Shown here: positions 12,380 to 22,967 of the stretch, piece after piece
How positions within the stretch are numbered: position 1 is the first letter of the stretch
Layout of the letters: each line of letters begins with the position of its first letter
Source: Parasponia andersonii
Taxonomy: Eukaryota > Streptophyta > Magnoliopsida > Rosales > Cannabaceae
Length of the DNA: 64,000 nucleotides
Reading direction: 5' to 3'
Assembly: GCA_002914805.1 (NCBI GenBank)
Contig: JXTB01000377.1
Span: 258,263 to 322,262 of the forward strand
The notes under the pieces: model-generated
The model's input: only the letters and a program-made list of their open reading frames with translations
The model's database searches: none
Told to the model about the DNA's origin: nothing
Translations under genes and position numbers: made by a program

Positions 12380-12604
12380 TGAGATATATATATCAAGAAT
12401 CCATTCGCCTTCTTTTCAAAACTCTAACCCTATTGCCTCCTCTTCCTCTTTCATTTCTTTTGAAATCCGAAGCAATCCATAAGACAGAATTCCTCTCGGT
12501 GCCCCTCTTCACTTTTCAGCTTGCACAAATTCATTATCTTCTCTGACGAAGTCATCACCACAATCCCTCAGACAACATCTCGGTTTTTCAATCTCTAAAA
12601 AAAG
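12380..12604 (+). promoter_or_regulatory. Putative promoter and first exon of the antisense extra ORF
   Basis: A TATA-like run (GAGATATATATATC at about 12381) is followed by pyrimidine-rich sequence resembling a 5' UTR. A donor GGTTAGC occurs at 12605 and a good acceptor (TTTCTCTTTCAG) ends at 13068, just before the coding exon. This would let the extra ORF be transcribed opposite to gag-pol, starting in or near the 3' LTR. It is inference from signals only. Confidence 0.35.
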
Positions 12605-13068
12605 GTTAGCATACATTCTCTCTCTCTTATTTAAAGAATTATTGTTCTTAGATTTCCAGAGAACTCTTATCTACAGAGCTTATTTCTAGAAATAGAAAGA
12701 TGAATCGTAGAGCCTGAATGCCCCGAACATAAACCATCCCCATATTCAGATGAACTGAAAAATGGGCATATCTCAGAATCTCTTTATTAACTTAACAAAT
12801 AAATTACTTTTAGATGATTGATAGATGAACCCATAGAAGAAATCTAAGATCTGAAATCTTTACATTCGAAAACCAAAACCAATCGAGTGACGAATTATTG
12901 AAGAGTTGCTCGAACAATTTTTGACGAATCCATATATTGATTAGAAAAAATTCGATGAACAACTTGTTCTCGGTTCAATCCTAGGGTTTGTGGCCCCAAA
13001 TTACTCGTATATAGTAAGGATACCTGATGCTCGCATAGGACTAAATACATCCCATGTTTCTCTTTCAG

Positions 13069-14340
13069 ATATCTAGTAGCGAGGAACTTAGGGAAGTGAA
13101 TGCGTTCTCATTGGAATCGGCATTCTCCAGTGCAAGCATTAGCTCTATAAATCTCAAAGACTATCTTGAGCCACAACCTGAAGTAGAAATAACTGGGACC
13201 AAGCAAAGTAGTCCTCGTATAGGTGACCTCCCTCAAGACCAATGGCCTCAGCACATTAGGGATGCCCCTGCATTTGTAAGGGGTTATAACTATGTGGAAG
13301 GAAATTGGTCATGTACCGATATAAAGACAAGCTGTACAACAAACAAGTTCGAAAATATCATATGTGATTACAAATCGATGTCCCCCTTCACCTACCCACA
13401 GAGTTCAATCGACCACACAAACCTCCTTGTGGAACTGCCTCATTCCCAGACGCAGTTCTTAGATGTGGCATCCACCTCTCACTTCATCCATATATCAAAT
13501 CGATCGTCGATTATTATGGAGTTGTCCCCTTTCAACTAATCCCAAATACATTTAGATACATGGTAGGTTTGTACATATTATACCATAAATTAGGTTTAGA
13601 ATCCCCCATACCTGAAGAGTTCACTTGGTTCTACCAAGTGAAGTCGAACCCATCAGATTTCGGCTTCTTCTATGCGAGCAAGTGGTCGAATCAAGCAATA
13701 AAAACCATCCATGGAATCCGCAATAACATGGGAAAGTGAAAAAATCCGTTTTTTCACTTTGACTACGTGGATAATGGTTTCTTTCAAAACCCGGGTAGGT
13801 AACTTTCAGCTTATTACTATCTCTATATAAATATATCAATCTGATAGCATTCGTATATCATCGTAGATAACAGGGAGCATCCATGACTCTCCAAAGAGTA
13901 GCTCGCAAGGGTCTACAAAATAAACGACTTTCTAATTGAAGAAATTGATTAGAAAAAGCTTGGGAAAACCAAAAACTTAGTCGCTTACAGACTGTTCCCA
14001 AAAGAAGCCACTCTTCCATATTCTGCCAACTGTCCAACTAAATCCTCGAGCTCGAAGAAGAAGCAGAGGAAACAAAAAAGAAGTGGGTGCCTCGTTTTCT
14101 AAACCCAAGAAACGAAAAGCACCTGCCTCTCCTACCCCAGATAGACCATCTCTAAAAGCTCCAACGCCGCCAATTTCTCAGCAGCAAGAAGGTAATTTTT
14201 CTATTATTCCTTTTCTTTGTCGCATTGCATACCTCGCATACTAACTAATCATATTTGTACAGAATTGACAATTGGCAGCAGACTACGAGCACCACCTTCA
14301 ACACTAGGGTCAATGGCAAAGTCCAGGACACCAGACAGCA
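13069..14340 (+). pseudogene. Additional ORF of Tat element, N-terminal part ('putative gypsy type transposon' domain)
   Basis: The coding exon starts after a TTTCAG acceptor at 13068. A first open stretch (to about 13450) leads after one frameshift into the characteristic domain: HPYIKSIVDYYGVVPFQLIP, then TFRYMVGL, EEFTWFYQVKSNPSDFGFFY and ASKWS. This pattern of a plant retroelement accessory protein (Pfam PF04195-type) has unknown function. Further GT-AG introns are visible: 13799-13872 (GTAACT to ATAACAG) and 14192-14262 (GTAATT to TGTACAG). A basic Pro/Lys-rich segment follows (KKRKAPASPTPDRP). The ORF breaks off near 14340 where integrase sequence begins; its C-terminal half is at 16215-16960 on the other strand. 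Frameshifts and stops (for example after NNMGK) mark it as dead. Confidence 0.7.
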
Positions 14341-14361
14341 TACCTCCCTTCTTGATGAAAG

Positions 14362-15468
14362 CTATTATTATGTTTTGATGAAGAAAAAATACACTACATT
14401 ATGAGAGAAATTCACGAAGGAATATGTGGAAATCATTCAAGGGGATAGGCACTTACGAACAAGGTTCTCAGACAAGGGTATTTTTGGCTAACTATGAAGA
14501 AGGATACAATAGAATTCGCTAGGAGGTGTGACAAATGTCAACGATTTACAACTGTTCCTAGAATGCCACATGTTTCTCTAACTCCAATGTCTAGTCCATG
14601 GCCATTTACAGTATGGAGAATTGATATTATCAGAATGCTTCCATTGGCACGAGGTGGATTGAAGTATACAGTGGTCGCAGTCGATTATTTCACCAAGTGG
14701 ACAGAAGCTGAAGTCTTGAGTACCATTTCTACCAAAAAAAAAAAAAAAGATGATAGATTTTGTTTACAAATCTATAATCTATCGTTATGGTATACCACAT
14801 ACTATAATTTCTGATAATGGGAAATAATTTGACTACGATAAATTTCGTAACTTCTGCGACAACTTAGGCATCAAAAAGAGCTTCTCTACTGTTGTTCATC
14901 CATAAGCTAATGGGCAGGTCGAAGCTGTAAATAAAATTCTTAAACAGAACCTAAAGATAAAGTTGGAAGAGTACAAAGGAGCTTGGCCAGAAATGCTTCC
15001 TGAAGTATTATAGGCTTATCGCACCACTCAACAAACCAATACTGGAGAGAGTCCATTTCTTTAGCTTATAGATATGAAGCAATGGTGCTAGTAGAAATTG
15101 GTGCAAGCTCTCTACGACGATTTGCTTATGAGTAAGATCAGAATAATGCACTAATGAGGATTGAACTCGATCTTTTGGAAGAAAGGCACGAGCAGTCTCA
15201 ACTTCGGATCACATCATATCAACAACGAACTGCTCGATATTATAATTCTGAAGTCAAAAATAGACAGTTTGAAGTTGGTGATCTTGTTCTTCGACAAGTT
15301 CTACCTAATAATAAAGAGCACGGTGCTGGTGTATTTGGACCTTCTTGGGAAGGACCATATGTTATTGATACCGTCATTTGACCTGGGACATACAAGCTAG
15401 CTCGCACTGGTGGACAAAATATCGAACATTCTTGAAATGCAGGATAACTTCGTCGCTATTATCAATAA
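14362..15468 (+). pseudogene. Integrase of the Tat-type element (inverted)
   Basis: The order is as in gypsy integrases. A zinc-binding H2C2 region comes first (REIHEGICGNHS, then CDKCQRF). The catalytic core follows with a first Asp in WRIDII and VDYFTKWTEAE, a second Asp in IISDNGK and a Glu in NGQVEAVNKILKQN. The C-terminal part includes ARYYNSEVKNRQFEVGDLVL and a terminal LRRYYQ-stop at 15466-15468. The reading frame is broken by an expanded A-run (14732-14747), by in-frame stops (for example after HP and PEVL), and by frameshifts near 15080. It lies on plus while RT and RNase H are on minus, so it is part of the inverted segment. It cannot encode a working enzyme. Confidence 0.88.
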
Positions 15469-16214
15469 ATCTTCATGTATATCTTCATATATTTTCAATG
15501 ACTTAGGGGGCATCTTGTCATTTATCATTCCCCATTCGTCATCATTCATCAACAAAGATGTCTTTTCTTCGATTATTACTTCAATTTTATTTGGTTCATC
15601 TTTTATAGTTTTATGGCAGTCTTCGAATACCATAAAACTCAGGGGGCAGTTGGATCAGAATGTTATCTCCTACTTGCTTCCTAAGGGACTATGCAAACGT
15701 TCATTTAGAGGGGTTGGAATTTTAGATCGCCGAATTTCTAAAATTTCTTAAAATCCTAGGATTTTCTCCTCGCTTCATACCATAGCATGTCGTATTATGC
15801 AATTTCCCTCCTCGAACAACAAAGTAACTAAGCAAAATGTTCATTGTTCGATGTGATATATTGCTATATTCTATTTTGCCATAGAACTTCTGAAAAATAG
15901 TATTGAGTTCGCATCACTTATACTTGTTATTTTCTTAAGTGACCTAACCTATCCTAACACTTAAAACCCATTTTAAGTTAGTTGGATTCGAATCGCAATA
16001 GTGTACTGATCAGTTACCTAGTGATTGACTACTTGGTTAAATTATGCATCTTTATATTATAATGCAATGTGTTTTAATTGTTTTGCAAGAATAAGCATTT
16101 GACAAGAAAAATTTCATAAATTAAAACTCGCACTTGTATGCAAGCAAAGTATTACAAAGCAAAAAGAACCAGCCCACATTTGTCTGAAACTTTGTAAAAT
16201 TAAAAAATAAATAA
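15469..16214. other. Spacer between integrase and extra-ORF 3' ends
   Basis: There is no recognisable protein. In the inferred ancestral element the integrase and the antisense extra ORF converge here, so this is their shared 3' non-coding spacer. A G-rich stretch (CTCAGGGGGCAGTTGG, near 15640) is the only purine-rich tract seen. Confidence 0.5.
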
Positions 16215-16960
16215 TTATGCAGATGTGCTCGCTCCACCATTTTTAGTTTTCGTTGCAGCTTCAGTTTCCTTCCAACTCTGGATAAACTCGACCACATCTT
16301 CATCAAGGATGGAAAAGTCAAAATCCAGATGCTCGCAGAAGATATTGTATATTGTGGTTGACGAGGCGATGTCACTAGCCTTTTCTTCGAGCTCCTTACC
16401 TTCAGTGGCCCTGAACTCTTCTACAGCTTTGCAAGCTACCTCTTCTGTCACTTTTTTCAGAGCATTCAGATGCTCGGAGATAGTCTTCTCAAGTTCTTTG
16501 ATTTTTTCCTCAAACTTCTCCTTTTCGAGCTTTTCCTTGGCCAAGTCCTCGCGCAGTTGCTGCTTCTCCGACTCGAAGGAGTTTTTCTCTTCCTCGCAAG
16601 TCTTCTTCAAGTCCTCGAATGCCTGGGTCATTTCTTCGACCTTTTTATCCTTCTCCATACATTCAAGGATTGGGTCATATATCAAAACAGCAGCTACAGC
16701 AGTTTGAAAATATAGCACACATCAGTACAAGAAAAGAGCGCCAAAGAGTGGAGATAGAAGATGCTTACATTTTCCAACATCCTCATTACAGCACTGAATG
16801 CGACCTTGGCTGGTCATTATTTCATCCTCTCCTAACCTTCCTCAGAAGTGAAACGGTCGATGAAGGCCGTACTCAAGCCAGCTTTTTTTGGAAGTTAGCG
16901 AAGGAGTGCGAAAAGCTCCTCGTCCTTGTCGGCCTGGCTCGGTCTTCCAAATTTTCCCAT
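16215..16960 (-). pseudogene. Additional ORF of Tat element, C-terminal coiled-coil part
   Basis: The final exon (16693 down to 16215) encodes a long Glu/Lys-rich coiled coil: EKLEKEKFEEKIKELEKTIS and similar heptads over about 100 residues. A C-terminal signature follows, DFSILDEDVVEFIQSWKE, before the stop. Upstream is an intron with GTAAGC donor and CTGTAG acceptor (16694-16768), then a decayed exon with AFIDRFTSEEG and VAFSAVMRMLENV. This matches the second half of the plant 'gypsy type' accessory protein whose first half is at 13069-14340 on plus. The junction with the RNase H-integrase linker lies near 16960, giving the right inversion breakpoint. The function is unknown. Confidence 0.7.
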
Positions 16961-18575
16961 CATAGATGATATAACGAGCTACCTTCATTCGAAGCCGCTT
17001 TGTATCGTCTTTGCTTTCGGGAAGATCACCATTTTGTAGATACTTCATTATAGGATCCATCCAAGATGATTTTTTGTCAACCAACATGGTCATTTGGGGC
17101 TCTACTTCGATACTTGGTTTCACAAGAAATTCGTCAGGAACCACCTTTAATAATTCTGCGTGTTTCTTTAAAGTGAGCTTAGCTAGAACATCTGCCCGAG
17201 TATTCTTAATACGAGGAAGAAATTGAATGCTATAAGCAGTAAATGTCGAGAACAGTCATTGTACCTCCTGTAAGTAGGCCATCATTCTTCCTCCTTTTGC
17301 TTGATAATCACCGATCACTTGACAAACGACCAACTAGAAATCATTGTATACCTTAATCATCTCGACCTTCATTTCTTGTGTGAGCTTTAGCCCAACTATT
17401 AGTGCTTCATATTCTGCCTCATTGTTCGACGCTGGAAATTCGAAGAGAAGTGCACAATGAATATTATGTCCTTTAGGACTGATTAGTACTAAGCCCGCAC
17501 CAGCTCCATTCTTGTTTGACGATCCATCGACATAAAGTTTCCACAATCTTGATAAATCTATAGCAGGTTTTTCGATCACTTCTGTGGGAAGATTGACATC
17601 ATACATGAACTCTGTAATAAAATCTGTGAGAGCTTGACCTTTAATCGCAGTACGAGGTTGAAAATTGATGTCAAATTGACTCACTTAAGTAGTCGTCTTG
17701 AAGCCTCAGGTATTTGAAAAACCTGTTTTAATAGAAAATTCATGAAAACTTTGATAGAGTGCGCATAAAAATAAGGTGAAGCTTCTTAGATATGACAATG
17801 AGTGCTAATGCTCTTCATCTCTGGATATCTTGTTTCGGCATCAAGTAACTTTTTACTTATGTAATAAACCGGTCACTGTATTTTTTCTTCTCGAATTAAT
17901 GCAGTACTTGTCGCATATTTGGAAACAGCGAAATACAAGTATAACTCTTCCCCCGGATTTGGCTTCGATAAGAGTGGAGGAGAACCTAAGTGTGCTTTTA
18001 ATTCTTGAAATGCATGCTCGCATTTTTCAATCCACTCGAACCTCTTCGAACCCTTCAATACTTCAAAGAATAGTTAGCATTTATCAGTTGACCTGGATAC
18101 AAATCAACTCAATGCAGCCACTCTTCCTGCCAGGCTCTGCACATCTTTGGGTTTGCGAGGGGATTGCATATCAATTAGTGCTTGTATCTTCTGAGGGTTA
18201 GCCTTGATTCCTCGCTGGTTAACCATGAACCCCAGGAATTTTCCAGATCCTACTCCGAATGCGCACTTCTGGGGTTCAGTTTCATCCGATATTTTCGAAG
18301 AATTTTGAACATTTCATCACGATACTTGACGTGATCTTCAGCTTTCTTCGACTTTACTAACATGTCATCAACATATACTTCCATTGTCTTACCAATTTGT
18401 TTTGCAAACATCATATTGACAAGACGCTGATAAGCACTCCTGCGTTGATGAATCCAAAGAGCATCTTCTTGTAACAGTACAATCCTCGATCAGTGATGAA
18501 TGAGGTATACTCCTCATCTAGCTCGTACATGGGATTTGATTGTATCCAGAATACGTGTCCATAAAGCTTAAGAGT
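16961..18575 (-). pseudogene. RT (C-terminal part), RNase H and linker of the Tat-type element
   Basis: Reading leftward on minus, RT starts abruptly at SGYNQIPMYELDEEYTSFIT. It continues through the catalytic YVDDMLVKSKKAEDH motif and a thumb-like segment (GSKRFEWIEKCEHAFQELKA). RNase H follows at 17684-17334 with LYVDGSSNKNGAGAGLVL and the acidic SNNEAEYEALIVGL. An RNase H-integrase linker (KYLQNGDLPESKDD... ARYIIYDGKIWK) ends near 16960. Protease and the first RT motifs are absent, pointing to a deletion at about 18575 next to gag. Stops and frameshifts separate the blocks, so nothing here is functional. Confidence 0.85.
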
Positions 18576-20427
18576 TCATGCCCCAAAAATAGTTTGCACT
18601 TCACGTTAAATTTCTGGAGGTCGCTGTTGGTTTCTTCTCGCTTTTCATTGTTCTGCCTGGTGTACTACTACAGCCGCCCTTCTTTAATTAATCTTTCGAT
18701 TTCATCCTTCAAGACATAGCAGTTATTGGTATCGTGTCTAATGTCATTGTGATACTGGCAGAACTTGTTGGGATCATGCCTCGCTCTATCCCGTTTTATC
18801 GGTTTCTGCTGACGATATTGCTCCTATTGGTTTGTGACCGTATAGATATGATCTATGGGTGCGTTCAATTCAGTATAGTTGTTGAATCTTATGGGAGCTC
18901 TTGGAATCTCATGCTTTTTCTGTTTGGGCTGCTTCTCAGTTGATTGTTCGTTATTTCTTTTGTTTGACTTCTTGTTATTACTGTTATTGGTTGTGGTCGC
19001 ATCTTTAGCAACATCTTTTCCTCCTTCCTTCTTCGTCTTATGAAGATTTTCACGTGAAGATTCTACCCTCAGATACTGACCAACTCTTCGATAGAAGTCT
19101 TCAAGAGTTCTGCATTCTCACTCAAGTAACTCTTCCCAGAGTTTAGTCTCTTGTCGTATCCCAGCCATCATTAGAGTTAAAACTCCTCCTTTAGGTGGGT
19201 TGTTGACCTTTGCCAACTCTGAGGTAAAGCGGTTGAGGTAAGATCATAGAGTTTCCTCCGGACCTTGCCGAACAGCAGACAGACTAACAAGTGGAACAAT
19301 AAAATTCTTCGCAACCTGAAATTACCTCAAGAACGTAGTCTGAAGTTGTTGCCAAGATGAGATTGGACCAGACTTGAGCCCTCTGAACCACTTCTTCGCT
19401 GTTCCTGTGAGAGTTACAGCAAAACATCTGCAATGTGCGAGATCATCGACACGATGAAATTCCGTCAGGTCACTGAAGTGATCCATATGATCCTGTGGAT
19501 CAGTTTTCCCACCAAAAGTGTTTATGTTTTCCCACCAAAAATGTTTATGGTGGGAAGTTTGAATCCAGCAGGTAAGTTAGCAGCTTGAACTTCCTCGTTC
19601 CATGGCGATTGACGATCCATCAGCGAGCTCATTGTCCTAGCTAACAAGTGCATCTAATGCGATCCTCAAATTATGAACATCAATATTCAGAGGGAGAGCA
19701 TTATCTCTTACTGGTGGAAAGGGTGGCCTTTGGTCGTTATCACGATATAAGATAGGTTGGTCAGGCAGGGTCTGCTGCGACCTTTATGAGGATTTCAATG
19801 TAATAGTGCGACGAGATCGACTTCTGTTGTTATGATGCAATATGGATCGCTCATGACTACATCGCTGTTCTAGATGTTGTCTCAGGTCTACAGGATTCTA
19901 TCGAGACTCCCTACTAATCCTTTCAAAGATACTCCTCGATTGACGTATTTACTCGTTGTTTAGACAATCACGATTGATGGTTGCTCTCCAAGAAGATTGT
20001 CCACAATCATGATTAGTGTTTGAACTCTCAGTGCTAGATTCCAGAGGCAAGTCTGCGACTTGCCTTTCCCCTTGGAGGTGCGATCTCCATGACGCTCCTG
20101 ATGGACTTTGTGCTGGTTGCAGCTCCCAATCTCTAAGGTATGAATTCCTCTCTCAGGTAGTTGAGCAGGATGTTCTCTGGGTCATTCATGCTATAGTGGA
20201 GTCACCATCTGTCCTTCAGCAAGTCATCGTAGAGAATCATTAATCTGATTAGTGATTTGCTGAAGGTTTATCAGTGCCTCCTCCATGCGATCCAGTCTCT
20301 GGACAATATTTTCTGGTGTGGTCACGGCAGGCTGATTCTGAGCAGGATCTACCTGTGCAGCAGCAGTACTTTGGGGTTAGTTTTGGCTAGTTCTGATATT
20401 TCTGGTAGTATTTCTGGTATTTGCCAT
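18576..20427 (-). pseudogene. gag of the Tat-type element
   Basis: An ATG at 20427 starts an Asn/Thr/Gln-rich leader (MANTRNTTRNIRTSQN-stop) right after the primer-binding site. The capsid-like core is recognisable between about 19500 and 19080 (FSDLTEFHRVDD, WFRGLKSGPISSWQQLQT, YLNRFTSELAKVNNP). A zinc-knuckle-like segment near 18790-18690 reads DPNKFCQYHNDIRHDTNNCY, then DEIERLIKEGRL, as in Tat-lineage gag. Many stops and frame changes break it, including one near the start codon. A short internal duplication is visible at 19507-19548 (TTTTCCCACCAAAA repeated). Confidence 0.78.
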
Positions 20428-20466
20428 TGTTGAAGAAGTGAAATTGACAAACTTTTTACTGAAATA

Positions 20467-20484
20467 GCTCTCCTTCTAGTGCCA
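20467..20484 (-). promoter_or_regulatory. Primer-binding site of the Tat-type element
   Basis: On the minus strand TTGGCACTAGAAGGAGAGC follows the LTR end (...CCCGTCA) after a spacer of about five bases. The position and TGGC start are as expected for a tRNA primer site in plant gypsy elements. Which tRNA was not settled. Confidence 0.65.
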
Positions 20485-20489
20485 ATTAT

Positions 20490-21060
20490 TGACGGGGGTT
20501 TTGTCAATAATGAATTTAGGAAATTGCAAGATATGACTTATATGTGAAAAAGATTGACAAACTCAAAGCAAATAAATAGACAAGAATTTTATAGTAGTTC
20601 AGCCCCAAAAAAGATGAGCCTACATCCACTGTCTTTCACTATTTTCTGGAGAATTACAAGAGTTTCGTTAAGTCTCAAGGTAAGAATCGAGAGAGAGAGA
20701 ATACTGAGTGTAGTCCAGAAGTTTTTCACATCAACACTGAGCTTCCTTCATATAGGTGAGAGTAGCTCATTGTTCCCAATTGTGAAAACGAGTAAGTGTG
20801 TAATCAGAAAATACAATTTGAGTAATAATATAATTGGGTAATAACTTAAATAGAATGATTGATCAATCTCCATTCAGAAACTTATTTCTCTTTCTTCATA
20901 GATTACCCGCTTGATAAACCTTGATCTAGTTTATTTTTTATACTGGTCGCATTTAACTTATTCGAATGAGCTCGCACTTAAAAAAATTCGCATGCGACCA
21001 GACGTGTTTTAACTTGGTCGCTAACTTTCCCTCTTTAGCATTGGCCAACATATAGATTTT
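20490..21060 (-). repeat. 5' LTR of the Tat-type element, truncated at an N
   Basis: 571 bases align with 11400-11974. Thirteen differences occur in the first 120 positions. The alignment stops exactly at the ambiguous base 21061, and the sequence beyond bears no relation to the left LTR continuation (AGACTGCACAAC...). The truncation is therefore probably an assembly join or deletion there, not the natural LTR edge. Confidence 0.85.
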
Positions 21061-22686
21061 NCATGACGTTCCTGGCATCTTTCGTCTTTTCCAAAGTAGC
21101 CTTCTATTAGACAAATAAAAATTAAAAAAGAACAACATGGAAAAATTGCAATAACAGGGAAGCATTAAGATTGATAGACTATAAGTCGATATGACTGAAA
21201 AAGAATCGTTTTTGTTTCCTAATATCTAGCCCATCGATCACAAGGTGAAGTGAGTGGGCTATACATGGTACTAACAATTAAGTAGGTTATGAGCACAGCT
21301 GAGTTTGCCGTTCTAGGCATTAGATAAAGCCCCCACAATTTGATTTTCTGCAGAAGACGTAAGAAGAGAATACAAAAATAGTGGCGGATCAAACTATATA
21401 AAATCAAGTGTATATTTGTAACTATTTTTTTTAAAAGAAAAAATAGATGTCTTAATATCATTAGGGTCCCATAATCATTAAGGGAATAAATTGATGCGTG
21501 CATAAAGAAAAGATTATTTTAGAACTGATAAAAGAGTGCCAATATTATAGTTTTTTGGTCATATTTTAATAAGATTTAGTTTCAATTAGTTTTTTTTTTT
21601 ATTTTTTTTTATTTTAAGGAAAAAGAGGAGAATCGGCAGTGCCTTCATGTTCTCCACCTAGTTTTCACTCCGGTAATCATTTAGACCCGATGGTCTCTAG
21701 GACGACCAGAGGTAGAATGACAACGGTCATGTCTCCGTACTCTTGTCAACTAGCAGAATAATAGTTACTCTGAGAGTACTAAGCCTGATCTCACACGTCT
21801 TTACAAAGATTCGAGCCTATGACGTGATAGAAGTGAAAGCTCTAGGTAGGCACCTTCGTCACTATGCCACTACCACTGGTGGTATTAGTGGTGCTTTTGT
21901 GCTACTTTCGGGTGCAAATAAAGAGTTGAAAAGAAAAAATTGGGTACCTCAATAAATTTTCCAAAAATTTGGTTTTCACAAACTTTTAAATTAATTAGCA
22001 AAGTTCTAAATGCATCAATAATTGGATTGTGTACATGCACTTTCTTTTTACATCACAAAAAGTTGTATTATTTTTTAATTTTTAGCTTTGTACATTCCTT
22101 GTATTCTCAAAATACATTTTTTGGCATTTTGCTTTGTACATTCCTCATTTTCTTGTATTGATGATTAAAACAACGGAGGCGTAGGATCTAAAGCTATTTT
22201 TTTGATCAGATTTTAAGTTATTTAATTAATTTTAGTATTTTTTTTAACTTTTAAGTTTTTTCCTCTATTTTTTTTTGTATACTCACCTAATGCATATTGT
22301 CCTTTATGCTTTTACTTTTTCTTTGCTTTTCATCTTCTTTTATTCTTCCTTCCAAAAAGATAAAACATTAAAATCTTATAATAAAGATAACAAGAAAGTA
22401 AAAGAAAAATGAAACAAAAAGATATTTAGAATTGAGTTTTTTTTTTTTCGTTTGAGAATTCTCCTTAATTATATATGTGTTTATATATATACACATATTT
22501 TATGGTGATATTTTCTTATAAATTGTTCATGAAATAATTGCATTTTTTTTTAAGTTTCATTCTTTAGAAAAATGGCAAAGAGTATATTAAATGAATCATA
22601 AATTTATTATCAAAACCAAAACCGAAACGAGAAAAGATAGCAATTTTCATAATAACTCAATATATATATATATAGTATATATATAT
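21061..22686. other. Single-N join and intergenic sequence
   Basis: Position 21061 is N. Beyond it the sequence is AT-rich with poly(T) tracts (for example 21591-21610) and no recognisable gene. A short repeat-like stretch of higher GC (about 21630-21930) has no identifiable product. Confidence 0.45.
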
Positions 22687-22926
22687 GGGCACCAATTCAG
22701 TAGGTATTTTTTTTTTTAACCTATGCATAGGTATCAATTTGGCCAATGAAAATTTAGAATGCATATTTTTTTATTATAAAAAATAAGAGAGAGAAAGAGC
22801 ATTAATGATGTACGTCTTTTCATGCACTTTATCATAGCCATTGGATCACCATCTAATGGTGATCCAATGGCTAAAAAAAAATACCTACCCATAGATAAAG
22901 AAAAAAAATACCTATTAGATTGGCAA

Positions 22927-22928
<2 letters not shown>
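22687..22928. mobile_element. MITE family A, copy 1
   Basis: The left end is GGGCACCAATTCAGTAGGTA followed by a T-run. The reverse complement of the right end is GGTTGCCAATCTAATAGGTA followed by a T-run. The outer 60 or so bases fold back imperfectly. Inside is a near-perfect inverted repeat, AGCCATTGGATCACCAT then CTA then its complement (about 22839-22875). It is flanked on both sides by (TA)n. Related copies are at 46593, 47470 and 56766. Confidence 0.8.

Positions 22929-22967
<39 letters not shown>

Larger units (their letters stand above)
11400..21060 (-). mobile_element. Degraded, internally inverted Tat-type Ty3/gypsy LTR retrotransposon
   Basis: Direct repeats begin at 11400 and 20490 (TGACGG...) and are the LTRs. 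Gag, RT, RNase H and the RNase H-integrase linker lie on the minus strand, reading from the PBS beside the right LTR. The integrase (14362-15468) is on the plus strand. An additional ORF has its 5' half on plus (13069-14340) and its 3' half on minus (16215-16960). Inverting about 14.35-16.96 kb would restore a normal Tat/Grande-like order: gag-pol on one strand, and an antisense extra ORF between integrase and the 3' LTR. Protease and the N-terminal part of RT are missing. LTRs differ at 13 of the first 120 positions, so the insertion is old. No intact ORF remains. The right LTR stops at a single N, so the outer end and target duplication cannot be seen. Confidence 0.85.

Noticed and set aside
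16225..16707. A 160-residue Ser/Phe-rich open frame on plus
   Set aside because: It is the complement of the coiled-coil exon of the extra ORF; its Ser/Phe richness is the mirror of Glu/Lys codons.
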